Of a stretch of DNA of 64,000 nt, positions 8,450 to 17,165 are shown piece by piece. The position numbers and the translations under genes are program-made. The notes under the pieces were generated by a model. That model was given only the letters and a program-made list of their open reading frames with translations. It was not told the DNA's origin and searched no databases. The stretch comes from Klebsiella pneumoniae (lineage in GTDB: Bacteria; Myxococcota_A; UBA796; SXON01): contig CAMAWH010000011.1 in NCBI GenBank assembly GCA_945861635.1, positions 57,417-121,416 of the forward strand. Reading direction: 5' to 3'. The number at the start of each line of letters is the position of its first letter. The stretch's first letter is position 1.

Positions 8450-9478
8450 TCACGCCTCTGCGCTGGCTCCGGCGATGACGGTCACGGCTGCGGCCCCGCG
8501 ATTCATGATTTCCATGCGAAGTTTTTCGCGCAGCTCCGGGTGCTCGATGATGTACGTCATCGCCTTGTCGCGCCCCTGACCGATTCGTTCATCCCCGTAC
8601 GAGAACCACGATCCCGACTTCCGAACGAGGCCCAGATCCACGCCGATGTCAATCAACTCTCCCTCTTGATTGACGCCCTTTCCATAGAGGATGTCGAACT
8701 CGACCTGGCGGAACGGCGGCGCGAGCTTGTTCTTGACCACCTTGACGCGGGTCCGGTTGCCAATGGCCTCTTCTCCTTGCTTGATGGATCCGACGCGACG
8801 GATGTCAAGACGCACGGAGGCGTAGAACTTCAAGGCATTGCCGCCGCTCGTTGTTTCCGGTGACCCGAACATGACGCCGATCTTCATGCGGACCTGATTG
8901 ATGAAGACCATCGAGCAGTTGGACTTGTGGATGTTGGCCGTCAGCTTCCGGAGGGCCTGACTCATCAAACGAGCCTGCGCACCCGGCTGAACGTCTCCCA
9001 TCTCTCCCTCAAGTTCCGCTTTGGGCACGAGCGCGGCCACGGAATCGATGATGACGACGTCCACGGCGCCAGAACGGACGAGGGTGTCTGCGATTTCCAG
9101 CGCCTGCTCACCGGTGTCGGGCTGCGAGATCAACAGCTCCTCGACACGAACGCCGAGTGCGCGCGCGTAGTTGACGTCCAACGCGTGCTCCGCGTCGATG
9201 AAGGCAGCGACCCCCCCCATCTTCTGCGTTTCGGCGATGAGATGGAGGGTCATCGTCGTCTTGCCGCTCGACTCTGGACCGTAGATCTCGATGACGCGGC
9301 CGCGCGGAAGACCGCCGATGCCGAGGGCGATGTCCAGCCCGATGCTTCCGCTGGAGATGGTGCCGATCTGCACGTGATCTGCGGCGCCCAGACGCATGAT
9401 GGCGCCTTTGCCGTAGTTGCGTTCGATGGTGGCGACGGCGGCGTCGAGGGCCTTGGCTCGTTCAGGGTCGATAGGCAT
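8450..9478 (-). CDS. recA: Recombinase RecA
   Basis: 342 aa. RecA polymerises on single-stranded DNA, performs strand exchange and triggers SOS cleavage. It starts [20 protein letters not shown] and has Walker [10 protein letters not shown], the family motif [17 protein letters not shown], Walker [11 protein letters not shown], loop L1 around [20 protein letters not shown] and the L2 region [20 protein letters not shown]. The C-terminus is short and less acidic than in E. coli. It sits 82 bp downstream of cinA, a frequent cinA-recA arrangement. No convincing LexA box is visible upstream. Confidence 0.98.
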   Translation of the reverse strand: MPIDPERAKALDAAVATIERNYGKGAIMRLGAADHVQIGTISSGSIGLDIALGIGGLPRGRVIEIYGPESSGKTTMTLHLIAETQKMGGVAAFIDAEHALDVNYARALGVRVEELLISQPDTGEQALEIADTLVRSGAVDVVIIDSVAALVPKAELEGEMGDVQPGAQARLMSQALRKLTANIHKSNCSMVFINQVRMKIGVMFGSPETTSGGNALKFYASVRLDIRRVGSIKQGEEAIGNRTRVKVVKNKLAPPFRQVEFDILYGKGVNQEGELIDIGVDLGLVRKSGSWFSYGDERIGQGRDKAMTYIIEHPELREKLRMEIMNRGAAAVTVIAGASAEA

Positions 9479-9560
9479 GAGGAACTCCGGTTGGGTTGCC
9501 CAAGCACCGTACCACGGACCTGTACGGGCGCAAGGGAAAGTGTGCCAAAAAATGTCCGAT

Positions 9561-10787
9561 CTAAGAAATCGTGTTCAGCAGGGTGCGGCGGAGCAGGTCG
9601 AGGGCCATTGCGGCCGACATGGAAATATTTCTGTTCCTATCGTAAGGAAAGTGCATGCGGCGGTGTTCAATCCTCCGGGCGTTCGCCACGGCGACGTGGA
9701 CGGTTCCCACGGGCTTCTCCGCGCTCCCGCCGCCGGGTCCCGCGATTCCGGTGACTGAAAGTCCCCAATCTGCGCTCGCTCTCTCGCGAATCCCGTCCGC
9801 AAGCGCACGGGCGACCTGCTCCGATACCGCACCCTCCTCGGCAATCACGCGTGCGTCGACCCCGCACTGCCGAATCTTTTCAGCGTTCGAATACACGATC
9901 GCGCCGCCGACGAGGTAGCGCGACGCCCCGGGAATTGCGGCGATCTCCGCAGAGATTCGGCCCGCCGTACAACTCTCGGCGACCGCAAGCGTTTGCCCCC
10001 TTTCAACCAGCAATTTCCCTACCACTTCGGCCAGCGGCCCCGAGTCGACGCCGTACACGTAGTCACCGAGGCGGGCACGAGCGTCCGCGATCCACACGTT
10101 TTTTTCGGCGTCCGCGGGCAGGTGCAGCTTGACCTGAACCTCGGGGAATGACGCGCGATACCCAACGACAACGCGATCACGTTCGAACCCGTCCATTCTC
10201 TGCGCCGCAATCGACTCCGCCAGTCCGATGCACCGGAGTACCACCGTTCGACGCGGTGGAAGGTCGAAACGTTGGCGAGCGGCGGGCAGTACGTACTCGC
10301 GCATCATCGGCTTCATTTCGAATGGCACCCCGGGGAGGAAGAACAGGAGGGAACGTTCCGTTTCGACCGCGAAGCCGGGCGCCGTGCCGAGGAAGTTTTC
10401 GAGTAGACGTGCGCCGGCCGGAAGCAGGGCCTGAACGCGGTTCTTCGGCGGCATGTCCCGATTGCGTGAATGATAGCGGGCCTCGATCTGTGCGAGGGCA
10501 TCCGCGTTCTCCGCGAGCGGCAGCCCAAAAGCAAGCGCGACGGCGTCACGTGTGAGGTCGTCGGATGTCGGACCGAGTCCGCCGGTGCACACAACCAGCG
10601 CGCTCCGTCCGGCCGCCTCGATCAGCACGTCGCGAATATCGTCCGTCGTGTCTCCTACGACGCTGACCCTCCCGGGGGTGAGGCCGACGCCGCCCAATTC
10701 TCCGCAGATCCACGCGGCGTTGGTATCGGTGCCCGCCCCGGACACCAACTCCTCTCCCTGCGAGACGACGTCGAAGCGCACCGACAT
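9561..10787 (-). CDS. cinA: CinA-like competence/damage protein (NMN deamidase domain)
   Basis: 408 aa from the ATG at 10787. The N-terminal molybdopterin-binding-like (COG1058, ADP-ribose pyrophosphatase-type) domain has [17 protein letters not shown] and [17 protein letters not shown]. The C-terminal PncC domain has [32 protein letters not shown] and [17 protein letters not shown]. It hydrolyses nicotinamide mononucleotide to nicotinate mononucleotide in pyridine nucleotide salvage. The start overlaps the divergent ruvX start within CATG at 10785-10788. Co-directional recA lies downstream, the classical pairing. Confidence 0.93.
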   Translation of the reverse strand: MSVRFDVVSQGEELVSGAGTDTNAAWICGELGGVGLTPGRVSVVGDTTDDIRDVLIEAAGRSALVVCTGGLGPTSDDLTRDAVALAFGLPLAENADALAQIEARYHSRNRDMPPKNRVQALLPAGARLLENFLGTAPGFAVETERSLLFFLPGVPFEMKPMMREYVLPAARQRFDLPPRRTVVLRCIGLAESIAAQRMDGFERDRVVVGYRASFPEVQVKLHLPADAEKNVWIADARARLGDYVYGVDSGPLAEVVGKLLVERGQTLAVAESCTAGRISAEIAAIPGASRYLVGGAIVYSNAEKIRQCGVDARVIAEEGAVSEQVARALADGIRERASADWGLSVTGIAGPGGGSAEKPVGTVHVAVANARRIEHRRMHFPYDRNRNISMSAAMALDLLRRTLLNTIS

Positions 10788-11214
10788 GCTGCCATGTATC
10801 CTGCGAGTCGTGCTCCACCCCGGTGCCGTTCTTGCGCTCGATGTCGGCTCCGCGAAGATCGGCATCGCCGTCAGCGATCCATCTCGCCGCATCGCCAGTC
10901 CGCTTCGACTCTACATTCGTGTATCGGTGGCGCGGGACGCGATTGCGCTCGCCGCGATTGCGGTTGAGCGCGGCGTTACGACGATTGTTGTCGGCCTCCC
11001 CCCAGCGGGAACGCGTCCGGAACGCCTCGCCCGCCAGGTCGGAGATGCGCTTGCGACGCTTTCGGGCTTGCCCACGCATTATCAGGACGAGCGATTCACC
11101 ACGATCGAAGCACGACGACGGCTAGAGGAGGCAGGTGGCCCGCGCGCCGCGGTCGACGAGATGGCGGCGGTGATCATCCTTGAGGACTGGATGCGCGTGA
11201 ACTCTGAGGGATAG
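10786..11214 (+). CDS. ruvX: Putative pre-16S rRNA nuclease / Holliday junction resolvase YqgF
   Basis: 142 aa from the ATG at 10786; a GTG at 10810 is an alternative that would avoid overlapping the cinA start codon. The RNase H-fold family motifs are present: LALDVGSAKIGIAVSD with the catalytic Asp, VVGLPPAGTRPE in place of the usual VGLP-N-G, and YQDERFTTIEARRRL and DEMAAVIILEDWM at the C-terminus. The family processes the 5' end of 16S rRNA. The gene ends within the ribosome-binding site of the downstream moaB-like gene (TAG at 11212-11214, AGGAGGG overlapping), so the two are probably coupled. Confidence 0.88.
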   Translation: MLPCILRVVLHPGAVLALDVGSAKIGIAVSDPSRRIASPLRLYIRVSVARDAIALAAIAVERGVTTIVVGLPPAGTRPERLARQVGDALATLSGLPTHYQDERFTTIEARRRLEEAGGPRAAVDEMAAVIILEDWMRVNSEG

Positions 11215-11222
11215 GAGGGCGA

Positions 11223-12419
11223 ATGCCTGTGCACCCGCACCATGCCGATCGCGTCGTTTCCGTTCACGTCATCACGGTGTCCACGTCTCGCTCTCGGAAG
11301 GAGGACGCATCGGGCGCTTTGCTGGCCGAGATGGTGACGTCGGCCGGACACACGCTCGCGGGCACGTCGCTCGTCGTGGACGATCCGGATGCGATCGGGA
11401 AGGCGCTGGATGACGCCTTGCGGACGGCTGACGCGGTGGTATTGACGGGCGGGACTGGGGTTTCTGCCCGGGATTGCACCGCGGCCGTCGTGCGTGCGCG
11501 GCTGGATCGTGTCCTTCCCGGATTTGGCGAGCTCTTTCGCATGCTGTCGTTCGCGGAGGTAGGATCCGCCGCAATGTTGTCCGACGCGCTGGGTGGACTC
11601 GCTGGAACGAAGCCTGTTTTCGCACTTCCGGGTTCGACCCGGGCATGTGCACTTGCCATGGAGAAGTTGATCCTTCCCGAACTGGCCCACATCGCGGGAG
11701 AGGTGGCGAAGGAAGCGCCCCTTTTGATCGCGCGCCCGGCGGCGGCGCTCGCGCGACCTGCGTCGTCCCGTCCCGCACCGCGCTCCGGCGAAAAATCCGC
11801 TGGGAAACAGGAGCCGCTCAGCACGCCTGCTGCGCTGGCGCCGCCGCGTCAGGGCATCGACATCACCGTCGCTCCGGATGCCGTTGCTCCGGAAGAGCCA
11901 GAGTTGCCTGGCGGCTGGCGGGCAGCGATTCGTTCCATGGGCGGACGACTCGAACGGGCGCAGGGAGAGATTCCCGAGTCGTTGACACGAATTCAGCCGG
12001 TCATGGACGTGCTTCAGGCCGCGGGAGAAAGGGCCACGGTGCTGACACGAGACGCGCGGCGCTGGTTGGCGTTCGGATACCCGGACCTTCGTCGCAACGC
12101 GTCCAAGGTGATCCTCGTCCGCGAGGCCGAGCCTGTCGCGGAGATCGTGGCCCTGCACCGATGGCCGGAGTTGGTTGGCCTGGTCGCAGAAGGGGAGGGG
12201 GGAGTGTTGCCCGCTGCGCACGATGATCCGGGAGCCGTTTCGGACGCGCGCACGTCGGCGCCTTACACAGGGGCGGGCTCGCTTTTCGCGGTGGATTCGG
12301 CCGCGATATGGGTGTTGGAAAAGAAGCTGGTCAAGCGATGGGACGGTCGTACTGCGAAGGATGTTGGGCCGGTTTCGTCGGCGCTCGCATCACTCGTGTT
12401 GAGCTGGTCGCAACGCTGA
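11223..12419 (+). CDS. MoaB/MogA-like molybdopterin protein with C-terminal extension
   Basis: 398 aa, about twice the length of ordinary MoaB. The N-terminal 165 residues are a MoaB/MogA domain: VITVSTSRSRKEDASG, then TGGTGVSARDCT and ALPGSTRACALAMEKLI-type sequence. This domain adenylylates molybdopterin in molybdenum cofactor synthesis. A Pro/Ala-rich linker (about 170-215) leads to a second domain of about 180 residues (PGGWRAAIRSMGGRLERAQG to the end) that I do not recognise; it contains a repeated beta-like pattern and VILVREAEPVAEIVALHRWPE. A strong Shine-Dalgarno (AGGAGGG) precedes the ATG. The context with mrp and moaA supports a cofactor role. Confidence 0.8.
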   Translation: MPVHPHHADRVVSVHVITVSTSRSRKEDASGALLAEMVTSAGHTLAGTSLVVDDPDAIGKALDDALRTADAVVLTGGTGVSARDCTAAVVRARLDRVLPGFGELFRMLSFAEVGSAAMLSDALGGLAGTKPVFALPGSTRACALAMEKLILPELAHIAGEVAKEAPLLIARPAAALARPASSRPAPRSGEKSAGKQEPLSTPAALAPPRQGIDITVAPDAVAPEEPELPGGWRAAIRSMGGRLERAQGEIPESLTRIQPVMDVLQAAGERATVLTRDARRWLAFGYPDLRRNASKVILVREAEPVAEIVALHRWPELVGLVAEGEGGVLPAAHDDPGAVSDARTSAPYTGAGSLFAVDSAAIWVLEKKLVKRWDGRTAKDVGPVSSALASLVLSWSQR

Positions 12420-12455
12420 GACGCACGGTGAGCCCGGTCGGTTAGCGGGAACCGC

Positions 12456-13562
12456 ATGGACCCGCTCACACTGCTTGAACCTGCGGCCACCCGCGTCCGC
12501 GATCCGTTGACCGGCAAATCCGTTTGGCTCGCCGGCATGGTGACGGATTCGCGCCTCGACGGAGATGTGCTTCGGTTCACGCTGGTCGTGAAGAAGGAAC
12601 ATTCACCGGACGACCGAAACAAGATTCGGGAGGCGCTGCTACGTAATCTTGCCGAGCGCGGCTGGCAGGGTGAAATCGCCTGTACGATCCGCGTCGAGGG
12701 CCTGCTTTCCTCGCCCTCGCCGGCCACCGCTCCGCACAGCCACCCGCCGGCGAAGGATCCGGTGCGGGGCATGTCGGGTGGCGGCGTCCAGCCGCACGGC
12801 GGTCCGATTGCCAAGTCGCTTCCGCCGGGCGTGAAACACATCGTCGCCGTAAGTTCCGGAAAAGGTGGCGTCGGCAAAAGCACCGTCGCAACGAATTTAG
12901 CGGTTGCCCTGGCACGGAAGGGCCACTCGGTCGGCCTCCTCGATGCGGACATCTACGGCCCTTCGCTGCCATTGATGATGCACGTGAACGGCCGCCCGAT
13001 GGCGAACGCCGAAAAGAAGATCATCCCGCTGCGCGCGCACGGCGTCAACTGCATGAGCATCGGGTTTCTGGTCGACGACACGGAGCCGATCATCTGGCGC
13101 GGTCCGATGGTGATGGGCGTCGTGAATCAGTTCTTCAAAGAGGTGGAGTGGGGGCCTACGGACTACCTGATCGTCGATCTGCCGCCGGGCACCGGTGACG
13201 CACAGCTCACGATGATTCAGGCCGTGCCGATCGCCGGCGGAATCATTGTCACGACGCCCCAGCCGGTCGCGCTGATCGATGCCGTTCGTGGCGTGGAAAT
13301 GTTCCGAAAGCTCGATGTCCCCGTGCTCGGGCTCGTCGAAAACATGGCGTGGTACGAGTTGCCCGGTGGCGGTCGCACGCATCCGTTTGGGGAAGGCGGT
13401 GGGTCGCGCATGGCCAGCGAGTATGGCGTGCCCCTGCTGGGTCAAGTGCCGCTGCGTGACGCCATTCGTGCGGGGGGCGACGCCGGACGGCCGGCGGTGC
13501 TCGACGGGGAATCCATCTTCGCCGAAATCGCGTCGCGCGTTACGACGTTGCTGCCGGCGTGA
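12456..13562 (+). CDS. mrp: Mrp/NBP35-family P-loop ATPase lacking the CxxC motif
   Basis: 368 aa. An N-terminal MIP18/DUF59-like domain (TLLEPAATRVRDPLTGKSV) precedes a linker and the deviant Walker A VSSGKGGVGKSTVATNLA. Then come LLDADIYGPSLPLMM, the switch region VDLPPGTGDAQLTM and TTPQPVALIDAVRGVEMF. The family (ApbC/Mrp) carries and transfers Fe-S clusters. The usual CPxC cluster-binding pair after VENM is absent: here it reads VENMAWYELPGGGRTHPFG. The gene overlaps moaA by 4 bases (GTGA), so they are made together; MoaA needs two 4Fe-4S clusters, which makes a cluster-delivery role tempting but unproven given the missing Cys. Confidence 0.88.
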   Translation: MDPLTLLEPAATRVRDPLTGKSVWLAGMVTDSRLDGDVLRFTLVVKKEHSPDDRNKIREALLRNLAERGWQGEIACTIRVEGLLSSPSPATAPHSHPPAKDPVRGMSGGGVQPHGGPIAKSLPPGVKHIVAVSSGKGGVGKSTVATNLAVALARKGHSVGLLDADIYGPSLPLMMHVNGRPMANAEKKIIPLRAHGVNCMSIGFLVDDTEPIIWRGPMVMGVVNQFFKEVEWGPTDYLIVDLPPGTGDAQLTMIQAVPIAGGIIVTTPQPVALIDAVRGVEMFRKLDVPVLGLVENMAWYELPGGGRTHPFGEGGGSRMASEYGVPLLGQVPLRDAIRAGGDAGRPAVLDGESIFAEIASRVTTLLPA

Positions 13563-14554
13563 GCATGCGGCCGACCGGGCCTTCGCTGCTCGACCGATTT
13601 GGCCGGCAGCACAGCTATCTTCGGGTGAGCGTCACGGATCGCTGCAATTTTCGGTGCGTGTACTGCCTTCCGGCGGAGGGCATGACGTGGATGCCAAGGA
13701 AGGACGTGCTTTCCTACGAGGAGATCGTCCGTATCGTACGCGTTTTCTCCCGCCTCGGTGTGCGCCGGGTGCGGCTTACCGGCGGCGAGCCCACCATTCG
13801 CCGCGATATCGCAGAACTTGTGGCGGGAATCGCCGATATTGACGGTATTGAGGATCTCTCGATGACGACGAACGCCCACGCCCTGGCCTCCCAAGCGGGC
13901 ATGTTGCGGGACGCCGGGCTGCATCGTGTCAATATTTCGCTCGATTCGTTGGATGCCGAGCGTTTCGCAACGATTTCGCGCGGGGGTCGGCTGGACGCCG
14001 TCATCGCGGGGATCGAGGCGGCCCGCGCTTCGGGACTGACCCCGATCAAAATCAACATGGTCGTGATGGCCGGCGTGAACGATGACGAGATTGTACCTAT
14101 GACGAAATACTTTTCGCCGCATGCTTCGGACACTGTACTTCGCTTCATCGAATACATGCCCTTCGACGGACGGTGGCACGAAAGCGTCAGCGCTTCATCG
14201 ATGCGCGCACAACTCGCGGGCGCGTTCACGCTCGTTCCCGACGGGACGCCTTCGGGAGGCGGCCCCGCTCGGTACTGGCGCGCGGATGGGTTGCGCGTCG
14301 GGTTCATTGCCCCGCTCACCGAGCATTTCTGCGCGTCCTGCAACCGCCTTCGCTTGTTGGCGGATGGACACCTGCGGACCTGCCTTGCGCACGAGGACAC
14401 GCCGAACCTGCGGGACGTGGTGCGTTCGGGTGCCAGTGACGACGAGCTGACGGCCATCCTGCTCGCGATCGTGGCGGGAAAGCCCGCTGGCCACGAGGCG
14501 CAGACGGAGGGCGGCAAACACTTCGAAGGCGTGATGACCGGAATCGGCGGATAG
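13559..14554 (+). CDS. moaA: GTP 3',8-cyclase MoaA
   Basis: 331 aa from a GTG overlapping the mrp stop, or 2 codons shorter from the ATG at 13565. MoaA is the radical SAM enzyme that starts molybdenum cofactor synthesis by cyclising GTP. The N-terminal SAM cluster motif is CNFRCVYC, followed by RLTGGEPTIRRDI. The C-terminal substrate cluster has FCASCNRLRLLADGHLRTCL, giving the required three Cys. The protein ends in the double Gly (GIGG) needed for activity. moaB-like, mrp and moaA are in series on the same strand. Confidence 0.96.
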   Translation: MSMRPTGPSLLDRFGRQHSYLRVSVTDRCNFRCVYCLPAEGMTWMPRKDVLSYEEIVRIVRVFSRLGVRRVRLTGGEPTIRRDIAELVAGIADIDGIEDLSMTTNAHALASQAGMLRDAGLHRVNISLDSLDAERFATISRGGRLDAVIAGIEAARASGLTPIKINMVVMAGVNDDEIVPMTKYFSPHASDTVLRFIEYMPFDGRWHESVSASSMRAQLAGAFTLVPDGTPSGGGPARYWRADGLRVGFIAPLTEHFCASCNRLRLLADGHLRTCLAHEDTPNLRDVVRSGASDDELTAILLAIVAGKPAGHEAQTEGGKHFEGVMTGIGG

Positions 14555-14563
14555 CGTCGGAAA

Positions 14564-15316
14564 CTAACGCTGGTGTTTCCATCCGTGCTGTCCGACCCAA
14601 CGGATGCTGGTGACGCCGGGGAGCGGCGTTTTGCCGCAGGTCGCGTAGAACGCGGTGGCTGAGGCGTCGGCGCGCGCTCCGGTGGGCGCGGTGACCGCGA
14701 CGCTGCGGATGCAATGGACGGCTTCGCCGGTCCGCCCGTCGACGATGTGGTCCGGCTGCTCGTCCTCTGCCGACGTGGAAAGGGCTTCATCACGCAGGCG
14801 GACGTTCCACGACGCGGCTTGGGTGACGACGGTGACGGGCCAACCGGGCGTCCCGTCGCCGGCATCGCCGTGTGCGACGATGTCCCCGGCGGCGTCGATC
14901 ACAAAATTCGCGACGCCGGCGTCGCGTAGCGCGTCGGCCGCCCGATCGGCGAGAAACCCCTTGAGGATGCCGCCAAGGTCAACCTTGCCGGTGGCATGGA
15001 CCGTATCGCCTTGTCGCCGTACGGCTCCACCGCGCCAACTGATATTGAACGCACCGTTGGTTGCGACCCGGAGATCCTCGGCGATGTCGAACAGGGCGAG
15101 CGAGTCGGGTCGGAACGACGCGTGTCCGTGCGCCACAAGGCGAAACGTCGTGCTGTCTGGGCGCCACTCTGAAAGTTCAGCCTCAAAGGATTCGATCGCC
15201 GCGTATGCGGCATCGAGCGCACGGTGATCGGCGTAGGCCGTGATGCCGACCGCGGTGCCCATGGCCGGGCGGCTGTCTCGGGTCAGAACAGGGTGGTCCG
15301 TCAGGACGCCCCCCAC
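14564..15316 (-). CDS. apbE: ApbE-family FAD:protein FMN transferase
   Basis: 250 aa from the GTG at 15316, which overlaps the end of the upstream membrane-protein gene by 16 bases. The family motifs present are RPAMGTAVGITAY at the N-terminus, KVDLGGILKGFLADRAAD, NFVIDAAGDIVAHG, DHIVDGRTGEAV and the C-terminal ADASATAFYA, where the Asp/Thr loop binds Mg and FAD. ApbE attaches FMN from FAD to Thr in S/T-G-A-T-x-S/T sites of exported flavoproteins. The last gene upstream in this operon encodes exactly such a target (15786-16313). No signal peptide or lipobox is visible, unlike most ApbE proteins, so it may act in the cytoplasm or its start lies elsewhere. Confidence 0.88.
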   Translation of the reverse strand: MGGVLTDHPVLTRDSRPAMGTAVGITAYADHRALDAAYAAIESFEAELSEWRPDSTTFRLVAHGHASFRPDSLALFDIAEDLRVATNGAFNISWRGGAVRRQGDTVHATGKVDLGGILKGFLADRAADALRDAGVANFVIDAAGDIVAHGDAGDGTPGWPVTVVTQAASWNVRLRDEALSTSAEDEQPDHIVDGRTGEAVHCIRSVAVTAPTGARADASATAFYATCGKTPLPGVTSIRWVGQHGWKHQR

Positions 15317-15789
15317 ATCTCGCGAAGGGCGTGCGCCACCATGTAGGCGAGGCCGCCGATCAACACGGCATGAACAGGGAGAAGGAGCATCGCAAACGTG
15401 GCGGCGACGTACGTTACCAACCACGGAAGCGCTACCTGCACCAACAGCGCGCCGAGTGTGGCTGCAGTCACGATGATTCGGCGTCGAACGCTGTCCCCAC
15501 CAAGGTTGTAGAGGTGTGCCAGGACGAGAAACGTGACTGGCTCCGTGAACAAGTGGAAGTGCGTCAACTCCAAGAGCTGCCGGTAGGACTTCGGGTAGGT
15601 CATCGCCGCCTCGTCTCCCCGCCAGTACGCGGTTGCAACGTCGACACTGACGCCCATTCCATCGCCATGGAGAAGCGCAGCCGTGGCCAATCCCAAAGTG
15701 GTGAGCACGAGAAAGCCGGTGTAGACCGTTTTAGCCCCCGTATCGAGGCGGCGGAGATAGCTCGGCACCCGGGCGACGAAGTCCTTCAT
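15301..15789 (-). CDS. Four-helix integral membrane protein of the FMN operon
   Basis: 162 aa from the ATG at 15789, which overlaps the stop of the FMN-binding gene (ATGA). Four hydrophobic segments are clear: about residues 23-42 (VYTGFLVLTTLGLATAALL), 76-95, 105-125 and 128-150. A periplasmic loop follows the first, and a His-containing motif ELTHFHLF stands at the start of the second helix; such membrane His residues could bind haem or metal. It is the middle gene between an exported FMN-binding protein and ApbE, so a role as membrane partner passing electrons to the flavoprotein is a reasonable inference. I do not recognise the family by name. Confidence 0.78.
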   Translation of the reverse strand: MKDFVARVPSYLRRLDTGAKTVYTGFLVLTTLGLATAALLHGDGMGVSVDVATAYWRGDEAAMTYPKSYRQLLELTHFHLFTEPVTFLVLAHLYNLGGDSVRRRIIVTAATLGALLVQVALPWLVTYVAATFAMLLLPVHAVLIGGLAYMVAHALREMWGAS

Positions 15790-16313
15790 CGTGCCAGCCA
15801 CGCTTCGACGATCGCGCAGGCGCGGCGCGTGCCGACCGCCAGAGATCGGGTAGAAACGGTTGCTCCGCTCACGATCCGGATGTCCTTGCCCGGTCGCATC
15901 GGGGCCGCCACTCCGAGTCCGTGGAACTGCCTCGTGAAGGTCAGCGCCCGAACCCCGTCGCCGTATGCCTCTCGGTAGACCATGACCTCCAGCCTCTCCA
16001 CGTGTGCGTGCGCGTCCAGTAGCACTGCAAACGTAATCGGTTCGTGCAACCCCAGCTGATCATCGATGATTGCGTACGCTGCCGTGCCATCCGTACGCGC
16101 GGCGATCACGATGTCGTACGCGGCTTGGGGGAGGGGGTAGCCCAATACGGCCCTTAGCGCGGCGGGGTCCGGCGCAAAGGTCTCGACCGCCCATGCTTGC
16201 CCGGGAAAAAACGAGGTGAGCAAGGCGTCACGTGTGAAGTAGACGTAGGCATGCGCAGGGGCGCTCACGACGCTGGCGAGAAGTACGACCGCAATTTTGA
16301 ATTTGATTTTCAT
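15786..16313 (-). CDS. Exported FMN-binding domain protein
   Basis: 175 aa. The N-terminal signal peptide is MKIKFKIAVVLLASVVSAPAHA. The C-terminal FMN-binding domain contains the attachment motif SGATVST, in which the Thr is flavinylated through a phosphoester by ApbE, preceded by the conserved GLGVAAPMRPGKDIRIVSGA segment. Such proteins carry electrons outside the cytoplasmic membrane (as in NqrC, RnfG and extracellular flavin reductases). The order FMN-binding protein, membrane protein, ApbE, with 4-bp and 16-bp overlaps, makes a compact extracytoplasmic flavin electron-transfer module. It is preceded by the best sigma70 promoter in the window. Confidence 0.88.
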   Translation of the reverse strand: MKIKFKIAVVLLASVVSAPAHAYVYFTRDALLTSFFPGQAWAVETFAPDPAALRAVLGYPLPQAAYDIVIAARTDGTAAYAIIDDQLGLHEPITFAVLLDAHAHVERLEVMVYREAYGDGVRALTFTRQFHGLGVAAPMRPGKDIRIVSGATVSTRSLAVGTRRACAIVEAWLAR

Positions 16314-16339
16314 TTTCGTCTGGACACGAACACACCGGG

Positions 16340-16368
16340 ACCATAATGATTTTGAAACTGAAAGTCAA
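16340..16368 (-). promoter_or_regulatory. Sigma70-type promoter of the FMN-binding operon
   Basis: On the minus strand: -35 TTGACT (16368-16363), a 17-bp spacer, and -10 TATGGT (16345-16340), about 27 bp before the start codon. The stretch is far more AT-rich than its surroundings. The spacer and -10 (plus strand ATAATGAT followed by TTTGAAA) resemble one half of a Fur box, so iron control is possible but not established. Confidence 0.65.
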
Positions 16369-16397
16369 CTTCAACTTCCCGCTCACCTGAGGTCCTG

Positions 16398-17108
16398 ATG
16401 CTCCTGCTCGCCACCGTTTCCTCGCTTGCGCTCGCCGGAGAGCAGATGTTCGCCTTCACGTACGGATACGGAACCGTGCCAAAAGGCGGCGTAGAAATCG
16501 AACATTACACGACCGTGTCGCTGGATGAAGGCGGAAAGACGAACGAGTGGAAGCACATGGTCGAGTTGGAATACGGCATCACGGACCACCTCGAAAGCGG
16601 CCTGTACTTTGTCGGTGCCCAGACCAACGCCGGCCCGTTTGCGTACAGCGGGTTCAAAGCGCGGCTGAAGTACCGTTTCGGCAGCGAGGGCGTGGGCCCC
16701 ATCGATCCGGCGGTGTACGTCGAGTACATCAGCGAGCCGACGTTTACCGAGCACGGCGTCGAGGGAAAGCTCATCCTCGCCAAGAAGATCGGCGGGCTGG
16801 AGGTGGACTTCAACGCCGAGTACGTCGCTTCCTTTTCGCCAGGAGGCATCGAACACGAGATAGAGCCGTTCCTCGGCGTCGGGTACCGCGTTGCGCCATG
16901 GTTCGCGGTCGGCGTTGAGTCCAAAAACGAGGTTGAAATTGCGGGGGGTGAGGTCGAGGGGCCACGCCTTTGGGCCGGTCCTTCGGTCCACCTCGCGGGC
17001 GAAGGCGGGCGGTTCTGGCTGACGGTGTCGGGCCTGGCGCCGCTCACGGACGAGACTGCGCTCGATCACGGCGTGTTCCTTCGCACGCTCGTCGCCGTCA
17101 ACCTTTGA
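16398..17108 (+). CDS. Predicted outer-membrane beta-barrel protein
   Basis: 236 aa. A short signal, MLLLATVSSLALAG, is followed by alternating amphipathic strands with aromatic edges (FAFTYGYGTVPKGGVEIEHY, ESGLYFVGAQTN, GFKARLKYRFGS, GPIDPAVYVEYI) ending with a final strand FLRTLVAVNL. No enzyme motif is present. It looks like a small barrel or transporter-type protein. It is divergent from the FMN-binding operon, sharing an 84-bp AT-rich spacer, and has a GAGG Shine-Dalgarno 6 bases before the ATG. Shared regulation with the FMN operon is possible. Confidence 0.7.
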   Translation: MLLLATVSSLALAGEQMFAFTYGYGTVPKGGVEIEHYTTVSLDEGGKTNEWKHMVELEYGITDHLESGLYFVGAQTNAGPFAYSGFKARLKYRFGSEGVGPIDPAVYVEYISEPTFTEHGVEGKLILAKKIGGLEVDFNAEYVASFSPGGIEHEIEPFLGVGYRVAPWFAVGVESKNEVEIAGGEVEGPRLWAGPSVHLAGEGGRFWLTVSGLAPLTDETALDHGVFLRTLVAVNL

Positions 17109-17165
17109 TCGACGACCGGGCGGGCCGTTGACGGCGCGCAGGGGCCGGGTCAAGGGGGCGGCGCC

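Noticed and set aside
7381..8478. Plus-strand frame of 365 codons
   Set aside because: It overlaps the start of pilT and the minus-strand lipoprotein on the opposite strand; no family, no signal, and low-complexity Arg/Val content.
9479..9560. SOS (LexA) box before recA
   Set aside because: No CTGT-N8-ACAG palindrome or known myxobacterial LexA-type motif could be found; only a weak TTGCGC/TACGGT pair is present.
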